Shown here piece by piece: positions 1 to 11,166 of a DNA stretch of 64,000 nucleotides. Position 1 is the first letter of the stretch. The number at the start of each line of letters is the position of its first letter. The translations under genes were made by a program, and so were the position numbers. The DNA is taken from contig WNKI01000001.1 in the NCBI GenBank assembly GCA_015350385.1, positions 5,962,749-6,026,748 of the forward strand, given 5' to 3'. The notes below the pieces were generated by a model. The model ran no database searches. It was not told the origin of the DNA and saw only the letters and a list, made by a program, of their open reading frames with translations. Source of the DNA: Aculops lycopersici. Lineage: Eukaryota > Arthropoda > Arachnida > Trombidiformes > Eriophyidae.

Positions 1-412
1 ACGGCAGGTCCAACGCAAAACTTGATCTAGCTTTTCTACAAGAGTTGTGCCCGTAGAAAAATTGTACCTGTTTTCGCGACTTTTTCCCCTGTGTGTTTAT
101 ATTCTTTCAGAGAATCCCATAGACTTTTGCACTGATTTAAAATGCGCCACTAAATGCTCATTCGATAACTTCGCGAATTAAAATTTATCGACTGTACAAG
201 CAGTAATATTACACAGAGTAAAAGTTAGTGAGAGAGGGATAGAGGAGCATAACACGAGAGACAAGAGAGATAGGCAGAAAAGAACACACACATATATATA
301 CACACGCGCGATCATCACCGATAGCGCATTACTGAAACCGAGCTAGCTCGCTGACACATGGAGTCAGCGAGTTTCTTTGGCTGATTTCATCGTTCAAGTC
401 CCAGCTCGTTAC

Positions 413-490
<78 letters not shown>

Positions 491-1083
491 CACATACACA
501 CAAACAGATACACACAAACAGATACACAACTTGCAAGCTTCAACGACGACGACAAGGAGAGAGCAAGAGAGCGGCCTAGCTGAAAGCACGCAGACTTATC
601 AGCGAATTGGAGAAGGCGAGAGGGATAGGGAGCGTAAAATTGCAAAGCGAAAGCGAATAGGCCGATGGTGGTGGTAGTGGTGCACAAAATACGCGTATTA
701 TTCAACAGGTTTCCATGATATCAAATTATCATTATTATTATTATTATTGTGTTTTTGTTACCCGGCAAATTGCAAGCACAAAAAATTGTTGATCAGCTTG
801 CCATTATCTCCACCAACTTCAAGTTTTCATTTTAACCCTTCAGGTGTGGAGCGGTCATTCTAGAGATAGGTTATCATAAGGATAGATATTGATACTATTT
901 GCAAAATTATATCACTCAAGCATCAGATTTATATGCATATGTATGTTCATATATATTTATATAAATATTACTCTTGATTAGTACGAGAAGAACAAGAAAG
1001 ATTACATTACAATACTGCGATATATTAGAGTTCAGAAGAGCGAATATCAGAATCAACATCAGAAAGAAGAGGGACCTGCAAAT
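1..1083 (+). promoter_or_regulatory. Upstream and probable 5' UTR region of Mondo
   Basis: No convincing gene is seen here. The stretch holds AT/CA-rich simple sequence, including a long CA repeat and an ATT repeat near 729-747, and leads into the Mondo start codon. Short open frames across the CA repeat are low-complexity. A weak TATA-like run (ATATATATA) lies near 292-300. I infer promoter and 5' leader from position only; the transcription start cannot be fixed by eye. Confidence 0.4.
415..489. repeat. (CA)n microsatellite
   Basis: Uninterrupted AC dinucleotide run of about 37 units. It is followed by a short tandem of a 14-16 bp unit containing ACACAAACAGAT (to about 531). Open frames on both strands across it (poly-His/Thr or poly-Val/Cys) are artefacts of the repeat. 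Confidence 0.97.
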
Positions 1084-4000
1084 ATGTTCCACCTACACAA
1101 GCCACATCTCTCTGGCTCAATACACAGTGGCCACTTCATGGTCTCTAGATTAGATGATGACGAGGAGGATAACAATGATCCAGCTGACGATTCGAGCGAG
1201 AGCGAGAGGGATAATGCAAATAGTGTTGCGATTGATATTAACAACCTAGAGTCGGCTTTGGATGCATCAAATAATTTGGACTTAACGTATCGTGTTGAGA
1301 GTCCAACTACGTGCAAGAACGAGCAGCTTACTAGTTGGAATGACTTGGATAGACCGGCCAAGCATTCACAAAATCAGTACCTAACATATTATACTAATAC
1401 CTATGCAAACAATAATAACAACTCAAACCAAGGGAACGAGGATGATATTGTTGTTGCACCTGTTGATGCCACAACGACCTCCCGGCGAGGTGGCCTCGTC
1501 AAGGGTTCAAGTACTGGTAGTGACGGTTTGGTCACCTTACAGCATACCTCCGGAGTGGGATTAACACGAATTCTTAGCCCAAGCTCAAACCAGCTATCTC
1601 GCATGTCCTCAACGGGCTCATCGTCGATTATCTCCGGCTCATTACAACTCGAGCCAAAAACCTCAAGTGATCATCATCTTCACCATCAACACCAACAGCA
1701 TCGCTACAACGCGGGCGCCATCTCATTTGCTCAAGGTGATCCCCAGGGCGACGAAAGTAATGATTTGTATTCAACTAGTGGCATAAGTACAAGTATGGAC
1801 GTTATCCATACACCAAGTAACAATATGGCCTGCTGCGATCACCAACAACAGTTAGAACAACAACAGCAACTTATGCAAGATAACCACCTATCAATGCAAA
1901 GACACTTACAACCAAGACAGGCGGTTACTATTGACACATCGTTGACAAAACTGTTTGAGACCATGTCATTGTATTATTCGACGAGTTTAACATCGCCCAA
2001 GTGGAAGTCATTTAAGGGATTGAAATTAAGATTGAAAAACAAAATTAGATTGAACAATTTGATCTGGCGAACATGGTTCCTGCAATATATTAGGGGTCGC
2101 CGGCCACCGGGTTGCACCTTTACGGCCCCGGCCGAGACTGACGTGCATAAGAAAACTGAGACGGTTGTTTTGGAGGGAAAGTACTGGAAGAGAAAAGAGA
2201 AGGCAATTGCTGATGAATACAAGAAGTGGCGCATATTCACCGTTCAAAAGAGTCAAGTTAATTATTTCAGGCCGGTAAGTTGATGCGCATATGACTTTTG
2301 TTGCTATTCTTAAACTTTTGCGCCTCGGCTGCAGAAGTAGACCTAAACCTACTCATTCAAACAACTAACTCTTATTCCTCTTCTTGCACAAATTTCACCC
2401 ATCAACAATCACTAATCCAATTTGCGATTGTTCACTCTCGCTTCATCATCGCACCCCACCTACTGACCCACTATGCGTCGTGGCTATCATCATTGCCAAC
2501 TGTCTAACCAAAATGGACGCTTCACTCTTGTATCTGCTGTTTTTATCAACTTTTTTGCGCCTGCCTGTTTATTTCATTTCGATTGCTCATTGATTTCTCT
2601 TCTGATCTCCCTCTCTTTCTCTCTATCTATCTCGCCTCTCTTCTCCCTCGCCTCCTCCTACTTCTCCACTATCTGTCATGTGTCGCCACCGCGGCTTGAT
2701 TTGTTGTATTTTGTCCTTTTCTGGCATTGCTCTCTTATATCCCCATCGGACGCTTCAACTACCATCGCCGCAACCATCAACACAATCACTGCATGATTAC
2801 CTATCGCTCGCCAACATCTATCATCACACTTGCTGCTCCTGCTGCCTTCTATGCCGCTTGTCTGCTTCTCTCCACTGCTCACTTATCACGTGATATTCAC
2901 ATGTACCGCGCGCGCTTCTGTCCATAGAGTTCATTTGACTGGGACAGCCGTGCTGCGAATTTAGCCTCGACCTGCTCTATGTATGGTCCAGAGTACGGCC
3001 ACTTCTATCCAGATTATGATATGAACTTAGCCTACAACCTGAACAACTTGCCGCCCATGATTGAGGAAGGTATTGAACCAGGTGATAGTGGGCAATACTA
3101 TTCGCCTATGCTACAACCCTCGCTGCCCCAACAGCAGCACCCACAGCAGCAACTTTCGGGCCTCTTGCTGTCATCTCAGCAACCAATACAACAACAAATA
3201 CCTACAACATCAACATCAACAACGGCCCTAGCTGCACAACATCATCAACATCAGCAATCACAGCATGCAACAAGTAGCAACAATAATGGCGCCATCCAGC
3301 AGCATCAGCACCATCTTCAGCATCAACAACAACACCATCATCAACAACAACGACTCTCCTCGCCCGAACAGAGTATCTCAGCCGCTTCAGAGCAACTTTA
3401 TGCTTTCGATGGCACACCTGTTGTCCCTCACCTGTTTAGCGCTGGCGGGGGAGGAATTGGATCTCGAGGTGGGACGGAGACTAGGCGAGCTTGTCATATT
3501 AATGCCGAGCAGAAGCGAAGGTGTAATATAAAGAATGGCTTCGATACACTCAAGTCCATCTTACCCTCAATCAATCAGAATGTCAACGTTAAGATAAGCA
3601 AGGCTTCGATGTTGCAGAAGGCGGCGTTATACATTTCAGCACTAAGCACCGAGCAAAAGCATCAAGCCGATGAGCAAGCTGTACTCAAGCAACAGATTGA
3701 AACATTGAAATCAACCATCAGATCCTATCAGAGTCAGCTACCTGCTTCTGGTGGCCCAGTTGGGTGCCAAAGCTCTAGTCAGGCGCGCGATATGTTGCAA
3801 GCTTATGTTCGTCGAAGAACATTAGAGAATTGGAAATTTTGGATATTTAGCCTAATAATCGAACCATTATTTGAGACATATTACAACACAGTTAGCACAA
3901 CCTCATTTGCCGAGGCCTGCAAAACAATATCCCACTGGTTGGATAGAAGTTGCGGCTTGGTATCACTTAGAAAGGAGGCCTTGGATTCATTGACTTTCCT

Positions 4001-4223
4001 AAGCACGAGTACAAATATTTTGAACACTCCTCAAACACTGCCCACCGAAGCTGTAGATGCCGTTAGAAACCAGCAGCAACAGCAACCGCTACAACAACAG
4101 CAACAACAACAAATACAATCACAAACACAACTACAACATCCGCGACCACCACAGCATCAGCAGCAGCAACAACAACAACAACAACCTTATAATGGCAGCA
4201 CAACATTTTATTTCGCCAGCTAA
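1084..4223 (+). CDS. Mondo: Mondo / ChREBP-type glucose-responsive bHLH-Zip factor (exons 1084-2274 and 2928-4223)
   Basis: This is the arthropod orthologue of MondoA/MondoB (MLXIP, MLXIPL/ChREBP). The family pairs with Mlx and activates glycolytic and lipogenic genes when hexose phosphates accumulate, shuttling between cytoplasm and nucleus. Exon 1 carries the glucose-sensing MCR modules: IHSGHFMV at residues 13-20, then LTKLFETMSL (about 287), SPKWKSFKGLKL and VVLEGKYWKRK...KKWR up to about 390. Exon 2 carries the bHLH-Zip (about 581-665, core HINAEQKRR.NIK.GFDTL) and the Mondo C-terminal dimerisation and cytoplasmic-localisation domain (WKFWIFSLIIEPLFE). The donor G|GTAAGT at 2275 and acceptor ATAG|AG at 2927 join two phase-0 exons, adding SSFDWDSRAANLASTCS before Met2979. 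The predicted protein is 828 aa. Unusual points are about 265 residues between the first two MCR modules, a short central region and a Q-rich C-terminal tail. Family identity is near certain; exact splice sites are inferred. Confidence 0.95.
2275..2927 (+). other. Mondo intron
   Basis: A 653 bp pyrimidine-rich intron between the two Mondo exons, beginning GTAAGT and ending CTGTCCATAG. It sits between complete codons (phase 0). The short open frames inside are C/T-rich and resemble no protein. Confidence 0.85.
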
Positions 4224-7200
4224 GGCCAAGTTGCTGTTCAGCTAGTTTGCAGATCACGAATTCTTTACCGATGCGATGAGTTGCAGCACTTGCGTCTCAG
4301 AAGCTCTCATGGGTGCAAATTGCTTTCAGTTGGTCCTCGGTTGAGCACCAAGTGCTTTTGGAGTCACTTATGTATGCAAATCAGGTCCATTGCGTTGGTC
4401 ATCTTACGTAATGGCGCGCAATGCCTACTGCGCGTAATTAGTTGTTAGCAGGTAATCGCCACTAAGTCGAGCCAATTATCGCCCCTGAATATAACACATA
4501 GTTCGACCCTCTCCCTGTCTCTGTATGTGTGGTCTCAGTTGAGAGTTGGAGTGTGGGAACTGATCGTGATTATACAACATTCATCACAAGATCTCCCTCA
4601 CTCTGTAGCTGATATCAGACCTCATTAGTTGCGTAACTTCGCAATCGAAACTGGCTTGGAGTCAGACGGTAGACTTGTCCCATCTTTAGACATCGGGGCG
4701 CCGATTGATTCACACCACCGATTGGATCCCAGTGTTCGCGTGAAGAAAACATCGTGATTCAAACTCGAGTTTCTCACTCGAGGACTCGACGATAATAATT
4801 CAGTTTGGAATATTGGGAAAATTGCCACTTTGCGCCTCAATGGGCTAATCCTGCGCGAGTTTCTAGCTAGACTAGGCCAACCACCAACTCGTGAAGAATC
4901 ATCATACCAGAGTTAGTTCCAAGTGAGCTCCAACTTCCTTTGAAAAGAATAAAATGAGCAACAATTACAACATTAGGAACAACACTGCGACATTCCCTCT
5001 CATTGAGATGAATATACTAAAGTTTCGAGATTACCCTTGGTATCGCTGCCGTGTCAGAGGTCGAAATAGCGTGAAAATAAATTCAAATTTTGGGTTTAAA
5101 TCCTGGTTCAGCTTTCCAGGTCCAGGATATTCGGCGCTTATGTGCACAATTGACGGATTCTAGCCTAGTTAACACCATTTACACGCACTTTAAATCCAAT
5201 TTAGATCAAACAATATTCAACGTTATGAATATGAATTGAATTTTCTTGGGTCACCTCGTAGCAACCTGATTTTTAACAATATTATAAAGCCCAAAGGCCC
5301 GACAAAGTAAATGAGCAGTCTTATGCTTGATAGCGGCGAGGGCCAGTAGTCGTAGGTTGCCAATGTATTCAAATGTACCCAATTTCACTCGCGTAGTTTT
5401 CTGGTTTTGTTGCTGTTTCTGCCTCCCTAGTTGAATCAATGGGACTAGTTGGCCAATTTCTAGTTAGTGATGCGTATGAATTTCTTGATTTGTGGAACGT
5501 CCGAGGGGAGGAAGTAAGTTTGCGAATTGGACTAGAACTGCTCTCTTTTAGGTTTCTTTATACAACCAGAAATGTTACAATTGTTTTTGGGTTCGGTGGA
5601 TAGAACCTACCGGTCAAGTCTTTCACAGGCTTTCAATCTAGCACTAACAACTCGGGCATCTTCGACTCGTTGGTGGATGTCCGAGTTTCTGACGTCTTTG
5701 TGTGGAGCTGACCACTTTTATCCAGCAACATGGCAGGCCATAGAAGGTTTCTGCTCCTCCCTCTCTTTGATAGCGGTAAAAATACACAGTAGCAACATGA
5801 ATGACGCTCAAATCATTCTTGCTTGTTGCTTTGACATCCAGAATCAAGAAGCCACCGCTGACCAATGTCACCATCATCAGTAGCAACAGAATGATTGCTT
5901 CTATTCTCTTACTCTTGTACCCATGATTAGCCACCACAATGATAGGCTACCTATGGTTGCTTCTAGTTGTCAGGTTGTACATTTGGCGTAAAATTCATTG
6001 AACTTTTCATCAGACACATGAGATGATGAGTGTCTCCCTACGCTTAAAAGTGGGACATGGGCGAGAACATGAGTCAGTTTGTGACCACTCCGAAGATGTC
6101 ATAGTTCGCCTTGTGGCCTGTCTCATGATGGCGATGGCAAAAATGAGCCACTATTAAGCTGTCAGACTAGAACTGCGAGCTTCCCGTTCGTCTTATCGCT
6201 GTTTCTTCCCTAAATTTGACCATTTCTCTGCTACGGCCTCTCTATTTCATAGATTTTGGGTTGATATGTGATTTCTTAGGATGTGGCGGTCAGCTTTGTC
6301 TCGAGTACAACTTTTGATACGACCAATCCGATGCCAAAATCAGGGTCACATTCTCTTTGCTTGTTGCCTCTTTTTTGGTTTATCCTTTCTAACTGACCAA
6401 TGCAACATTATTTAGGTTTCTAGCTTTGCTAGGCCGAATAAGTCGTATCTGCAAAGGCGAGCAAAATAATACTTTGCTAAATATGTACAACTCGGCACCA
6501 CTAATAAGACAAATCCTACCTGACAGAAGCAATAAATTAGAGACTATTGGTGCTTAATATAAAATAACGTGGATGTAAGTTTTTGTCGCAGCGAATAAAA
6601 AATAGTTCACTCGTTACGAGCGAACTTTTTCGAGGCCCCATTTTTGGTCCTGTAATAACGTAACGCGTTTCTTGCACAGTCCTACTTAACACATGCATGT
6701 TGGAATTATATCATCGTATCTTGAAAATGACTCATCATTCAATATTCTTTTGGTCATTCGAAAACAAAGTTCAGCTTATTCTGAAACAAGAAATCAACAG
6801 GTAGGTTTGATTTTTGCACTCTTTTCATTTGAATTCGAAAATTCAGAAATCGATATGAAAACTGTATTCTAACTCTGATAAACAACGGAGTTGGGAGTAT
6901 TTTGTATTATTGATGATGCTGAGTAAGATTGGAATTGTGTAGTAGCCAACTAGTTCTCTTTTGACACTTTACAAATTGAGATATTGAGGGCGAGAAGCTA
7001 GACATAAATCATGACTACTGCAGTCCTATTGTTATATACACTATTAGAATGGCCGTTTCCTCAAACCAACAACAGTTTGTTGAGCGAGTACAACATCACG
7101 GGAGGATATCCCATTACCTGACCATATCAACACCAACTTGGGAAAAAATCATCAACCCCCAACCGTTTGACCAGTACAGTAAGTAGGGCACCCAATTCAC

Positions 7201-7259
7201 CAAACAGTCGATGAAGAAAATATCATCGTCACTCCAGGTAAAAAGTGGGCACGGAACAA
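4224..7259. other. Mondo 3' UTR and non-coding DNA
   Basis: The first AATAAA after the Mondo stop is at 4948-4953, which would give a 3' UTR of about 730 nt. An octamer-like ATGCAAAT occurs near 4375. The remaining open frames are short and mostly lack family features. A minus-strand frame at 5644-5937 has one hydrophobic segment but begins and ends without support. No RNA gene was recognised. Confidence 0.5.
4948..4953 (+). terminator. Candidate poly(A) signal of Mondo
   Basis: AATAAA is the first canonical hexamer downstream of the Mondo stop codon (4221-4223). No transcript evidence is available, so use is inferred. Confidence 0.35.
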
Positions 7260-8250
7260 AAGTCAAGTGCTCCATGTTTGGACAACTAAATTTCCTCCTG
7301 AATGCCCTTGGGTTTGGTCTCATGATATTGTACGAATAACAAGCAATTCACAAACGACGACCAAATCGAGGAGAACAGTACTTCGCTTGACCACTTGACG
7401 GGCAGGTATCCAGTCGAGTGTGCATCAGACCAACAGTCGCCAAAGTTTTCATTCAAGTATAGATTTCCAGAAGACTCGCACACTTGAATGATACCAACCT
7501 TCTCTATTCAAATTCACTGAATCATGGGCAGAATTCATTAATATTCTTTTGAAGAAGTCGGAATCAAACAGAAAAAGAGGCAAGATACTCAAGCATCGAG
7601 CGAGTTCTATTCTTACTTGCATCGATTACAACTCCGAAAATCCCCATGTTTGTATCTAAACAAACTCACTTATCTCAACACAAAAAACTAGAATACCTCG
7701 ATTGCTTGGGGGTTTGTCCGATGTCCAAGCAACTCTCCGGTGGTCAATGTCGTCTTTTTGTTGATATAAGTCTAGAACTGGTGTTGCCGGATATCAAAAC
7801 CTAGAAGAGTCGAATGATCGGCAATGGATCCAATGCAAATTAATGATTTTTTAATCAACGTAAACAATGTTCAATGTCGCGTGAACAAGCACAAGTGACC
7901 AACCAAACCTTGAGTTGAGCTCCTGGAGTAAGATGTCCAGTGGCAAATCTGGTGACAGTGGTGGCGTGTCTCCTATTGCAAGCATTGGCAACCAAAAAAG
8001 GAGCGGACTCAAGAAATAGAACGGGGCCAAGCAGGAAACTCTTCCTGCTTTTGAGTGGCATATTTTTTGGCCAAAAAACTATTCGTGGTCGACTGGCACC
8101 ATTGACTCAAAGAAAGTTTGGTAGCCGTGGCCAATCATAAAATGTCCACCAATAGGCTGCATGTTTGCAGTGAATTAGCCTTCGAAAACTGACCAGTTGC
8201 ATTGATTTATATTTTTCTATCAAAGAAGTAGCAAACGGCGGTGGGCTAGC
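7260..8250 (+). pseudogene. Degenerate ABCG-type transporter ATP-binding domain
   Basis: Plus-strand fragments in shifting frames recall, in the right order, the nucleotide-binding domain of ABCG (White-family) half-transporters. At about 7262-7339, GQLNFLLNALGFG sits where the family has its Walker A stretch and following helix, but the glycine-rich lysine loop is destroyed. At about 7683-7803, LEYLDCLGVCPMSKQLSGGQ is followed by CRLFVDISLELVLPD, matching the LSGGQ signature and the ALELV helix. At about 7960-8085, LLLQALATKKG and GPSRKLFLLLSGIFFGQ match the region around the switch histidine, with the Q-P-S element changed and the histidine lost. At about 8216-8248, FSIKEVANGGGL resembles the element after the NPADF motif. 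Several stops and frame changes separate the pieces. Membrane segments were not found downstream. An ancient dead copy is the best reading; no function is expected. Confidence 0.6.
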
Positions 8251-10014
8251 AATAGTCAGTGACCACTGGTCAGCGTTCACCAGTCAGCGACGCAATTCAA
8301 TATTTCCGCTTCCTTTTGAGCAGTTGTCCAGTAACTCTGTAGCCAATGTAGACTTTGAAAGTTTTTGAAGATTCTTCTAGGGCGTAAAATTTATGTGACA
8401 TTGCACATTGAAGGCTAGATCCTGTGTTGCCATTTATGATCCAATTTTGCTTGCATAAGTCTTAAAATGACATGACCGAACAACTGGACGCTGCTCTCTT
8501 AATAGCCTTGAGTTCTTGGTTCTAGGTGGAGGAGAAACTGCAAAATTAAGAGCAAAAATGAACATCACCTGCCTCAACAAGGAAACCCAGAGGAGCCGAC
8601 CAACAACAGTGAGCACATTATAGAACTGCGCGACGCAAAGGCTTCCGGTTTGTGGAAAAATTTAAACTATCGACAGATAACACAGAGGCGGTAAATCGGG
8701 CCAAGTCGGAATGAAAGTGAAATGATTTGTGCCATTGCCATGCACACCGGAAATTGGTCGTGTGCTAGCCGAGAAGTATTGGTATCACCTGTCTAGTTGC
8801 CGCTGGCGCGCGCGCGACTAACAGAGTGGGCAAGAAATAAGTTTTAACGGCTCGCGCGACTGGCACACTTCCGATCGGTAGTATGCAGATGGATTTCAGA
8901 TGAGTTATAACAAGATCTGGACTAGGGTTCAAAACACGTATGCTAAGCGGTGAAGCTACAGGCTGTTGCTGTGTAGTATCTGAAGCAAGCGCAACCAGTC
9001 GACCTGGTTGCGGCGAGTAAACTCGCAAATGGGTTCATCAAAAAAGGAGAGGGACTTGTAATTATACGTTCTCTTCTCGACGTGCTCCTCGACGTTGTGC
9101 AGTCATTTTAACACCTTTGGCGCTCTCGCGGATCATCGGTGAGCCGCAGATAGCAACGCCTCGTCGTCATTTGCCAAAGTGGTGCGGCATCAGCTCAAAG
9201 CGCCAGTTGGTCGGGCAGGTAGGTAGGTGTAGGTTAGGTGGCGGCGCCCAACAAACAAAGACGGTAGAAATCTCCCTTCCTCCCTCACCTTCAAGTGATA
9301 CTCATTTAGCTTTTGAGTTGCCGTTGATGTTGGCTTCAGGTTGCCAGGTTCAAGTTCAATGGCTTCACTGGCTCACTGACCGGTCGACTGAGTGGCTCGA
9401 ACTGATGGCGGCGCTGCTGTTGTAACCAATGTGACTCGACCTAGTGACGAGTTGATTGGTATTCGCGCGTCAGCAGCGCCAAGCGTCAGTGGCACAATTC
9501 TAACAATTCTTTCTCACCTTGAACCACTTGAGGCAATTTGAAAAAGGAGACACCCACTAGATTGATTGCTATTTTTGTTGCCACCACTACTATCAATTCC
9601 AGTGGAAGAGAGATCCTCAGAGTCACAGGTAACGCACCGCAAGCACAAGTTTCGCAAGTTTCAACTGGCGCTAATCACAAACAAATTTCAATTACCATCC
9701 TGACTCGGCACGTAACCGACCGAACTCTCAGGTGGCCATCGTTGCGTGCGGTAACGGATCTAAACGCAATTAGAGGCTAGCCGAGATTTTGGCATTGTAA
9801 TATTGTTTCACAGTGATGGTGGAGTATCGAAAGTCACCGCTTGTTAATTATAAGGGCCCATAGTGCGCCTATTGCTGCCGTAATCACCTTTGCTAGTCCG
9901 TTCCTGTGTGGCCCTCATAGTTTCAAGAGAAAATTACCGCACGGCTCGCAACTACTTGTTGCCTACTCCTCACTTCGGGCTTTGCCTCACTAACACTCTT
10001 AATGAGCGGCTTAC

Positions 10015-10020
10015 TTTATT
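10015..10020 (-). terminator. Candidate poly(A) signal of the C2HC zinc-finger gene
   Basis: The plus-strand TTTATT reads AATAAA on the minus strand, about 140 nt beyond the stop codon of the C2HC gene. Use is inferred from position. Confidence 0.4.
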
Positions 10021-10109
10021 CAGGTAAATTAGTTGGTCGGTTGTTTGGTTGGTTCGCGTTGATAGAGCAACGGGTGCTTCTAATGACCAGTTGGGTGAAC
10101 CACAGCAGT

Positions 10110-10142
<33 letters not shown>

Positions 10143-10149
10143 AACAACC
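10110..10149. repeat. (AAC)n microsatellite
   Basis: About 13 AAC units just downstream of the minus-strand C2HC gene stop. They produce poly-Asn or poly-Leu shadow frames. Confidence 0.9.
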
Positions 10150-10161
10150 ACCACTTGTTAG

Positions 10162-11166
10162 CTAACCAGGTGTCGAGCTGGGACTTGGTGAAATGGTGGC
10201 GTGCAGCTTGCAGCCGCAATTGTGACAATAGTTTGACTCGCCGGCGCAACTCGACTTACAATGATGGCATCTCACTATTTGACTCTCGCTTTTTGTATCA
10301 CTACGCGACTCATCGCCTTCTATTCTAATGACTCCTGTCTTGTTAGTTCCATTCTCTGAACTCCAATTGGCCAACAAAATCTGATTTTGTGCATAAATTT
10401 CCTCCATTCGTTTGGCTAAAGTTTCCACAATTTCGCTCATATTTTTGCTCAAATCACTGACCGACTTTGTCCTCTGTTGTCTTGTCTCATAATTTTGCTG
10501 CGATTGATTGGAGGAAACCGAGACAGAGTCAGCTTGAATACGTCTATTGGGATTGATGATGGTGCCTCGTTGCTTGGTTAGCGTATGCGATGAAACGGAT
10601 CTCTTCAATTGGGCCACCGAAACCGGGGGCTGGGATCTTGGCAATTGCTGCTGCTGTTGTTGCTGCAGCATCGATCTGATGGCTGGAGTTTGTCTTCCAT
10701 TTGAGTGGATGTGATTTGAGCTAAGCGAGTTTGCGGTACCCGTTGAAGCCGTGGAGCCGGCCGACGGCGAGGACAGAGTTGCCGAGGAGTTGACCGAAGA
10801 CTTATTGCTGTTTCGCTTGTCATTGTTATTGTTGTTATGAGTTTGTCGTCGCGAAAAGTCGGCCAAATTTAGTTGTCTCGGTGGCTGGTGATTTTGGCGG
10901 CCATCACTAGTTTTATTTCTATTTCTATTTCTATTGCTGTTGTTGCTGCTGCTGTTGCTGCTACTACTGCTCATATGGTTCGAAGGTCGGTAATTGATTC
11001 GCCACTTGTACCTCTCCAATGCTTCCAACTTGTCGGCGCTCATCTTATGCCGTCTATTGTTGGCTTGCTGCTTCGCGCACCAGGGAATGTGGCGCGCACC
11101 TGAGTGAGGGTTGAATTGGCGGCCGCAATGATCGCAGCGGACCAGACCGATTCTCGTGTGGTTCAT
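10162..11166 (-). CDS. C2HC-type zinc-finger protein (ZC2HC1/FAM164-like) with C-terminal zinc ribbon
   Basis: Predicted 334 aa. The N-terminus has one C2HC finger: Cys11, Cys14, His26 and Cys30 (CX2C X11 H X3 C) in the context CDHCGRQF...ARHIPWC, which is typical of the ZC2HC1/FAM164 fingers (CPHC.R.FN...RHI..C). A basic stretch with YRPSNH follows. The middle is low-complexity Ser/Asn/Gln-rich. A short amphipathic helix (MSEIVETLAKRMEEIYAQNQ) comes before a C-terminal four-cysteine ribbon at Cys300, Cys303, Cys314 and Cys317 (CX2C X10 CX2C). Molecular function of the family is poorly defined; nucleic-acid or protein binding is inferred from the zinc motifs. The start is the first ATG before the finger. 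The gene reads as one exon and stands alone between non-coding stretches. The protein family is probable; direct orthology to ZC2HC1 is less sure because only one C2HC finger is present. Confidence 0.8.
   Translation of the reverse strand: MNHTRIGLVRCDHCGRQFNPHSGARHIPWCAKQQANNRRHKMSADKLEALERYKWRINYRPSNHMSSSSSNSSSNNSNRNRNRNKTSDGRQNHQPPRQLNLADFSRRQTHNNNNNDKRNSNKSSVNSSATLSSPSAGSTASTGTANSLSSNHIHSNGRQTPAIRSMLQQQQQQQLPRSQPPVSVAQLKRSVSSHTLTKQRGTIINPNRRIQADSVSVSSNQSQQNYETRQQRTKSVSDLSKNMSEIVETLAKRMEEIYAQNQILLANWSSENGTNKTGVIRIEGDESRSDTKSESQIVRCHHCKSSCAGESNYCHNCGCKLHATISPSPSSTPG

Larger units (their letters stand above)
8251..10161. other. Intergenic DNA without a recognised gene
   Basis: No family-like open frame is seen. 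The stretch contains several CAGGTA-type sites (for example 9216-9221), GC-rich alternating runs (CGCGCGCG near 8808) and short CA/GTT simple sequence. Its right end is the likely 3' UTR of the minus-strand zinc-finger gene, with AATAAA on the minus strand at 10015-10020. Confidence 0.5.

Noticed and set aside
5085..5120. tRNA T-loop-like string
   Set aside because: No acceptor stem, anticodon arm or matching GGTTCRA-type loop could be paired. I found no tRNA or rRNA genes in the window.
5644..5937. Minus-strand frame with one membrane-like segment (LLLLMMVTLVSGGFLILDV)
   Set aside because: The plus strand is equally open, there are no splice sites or promoter, and the rest does not resemble a protein family.
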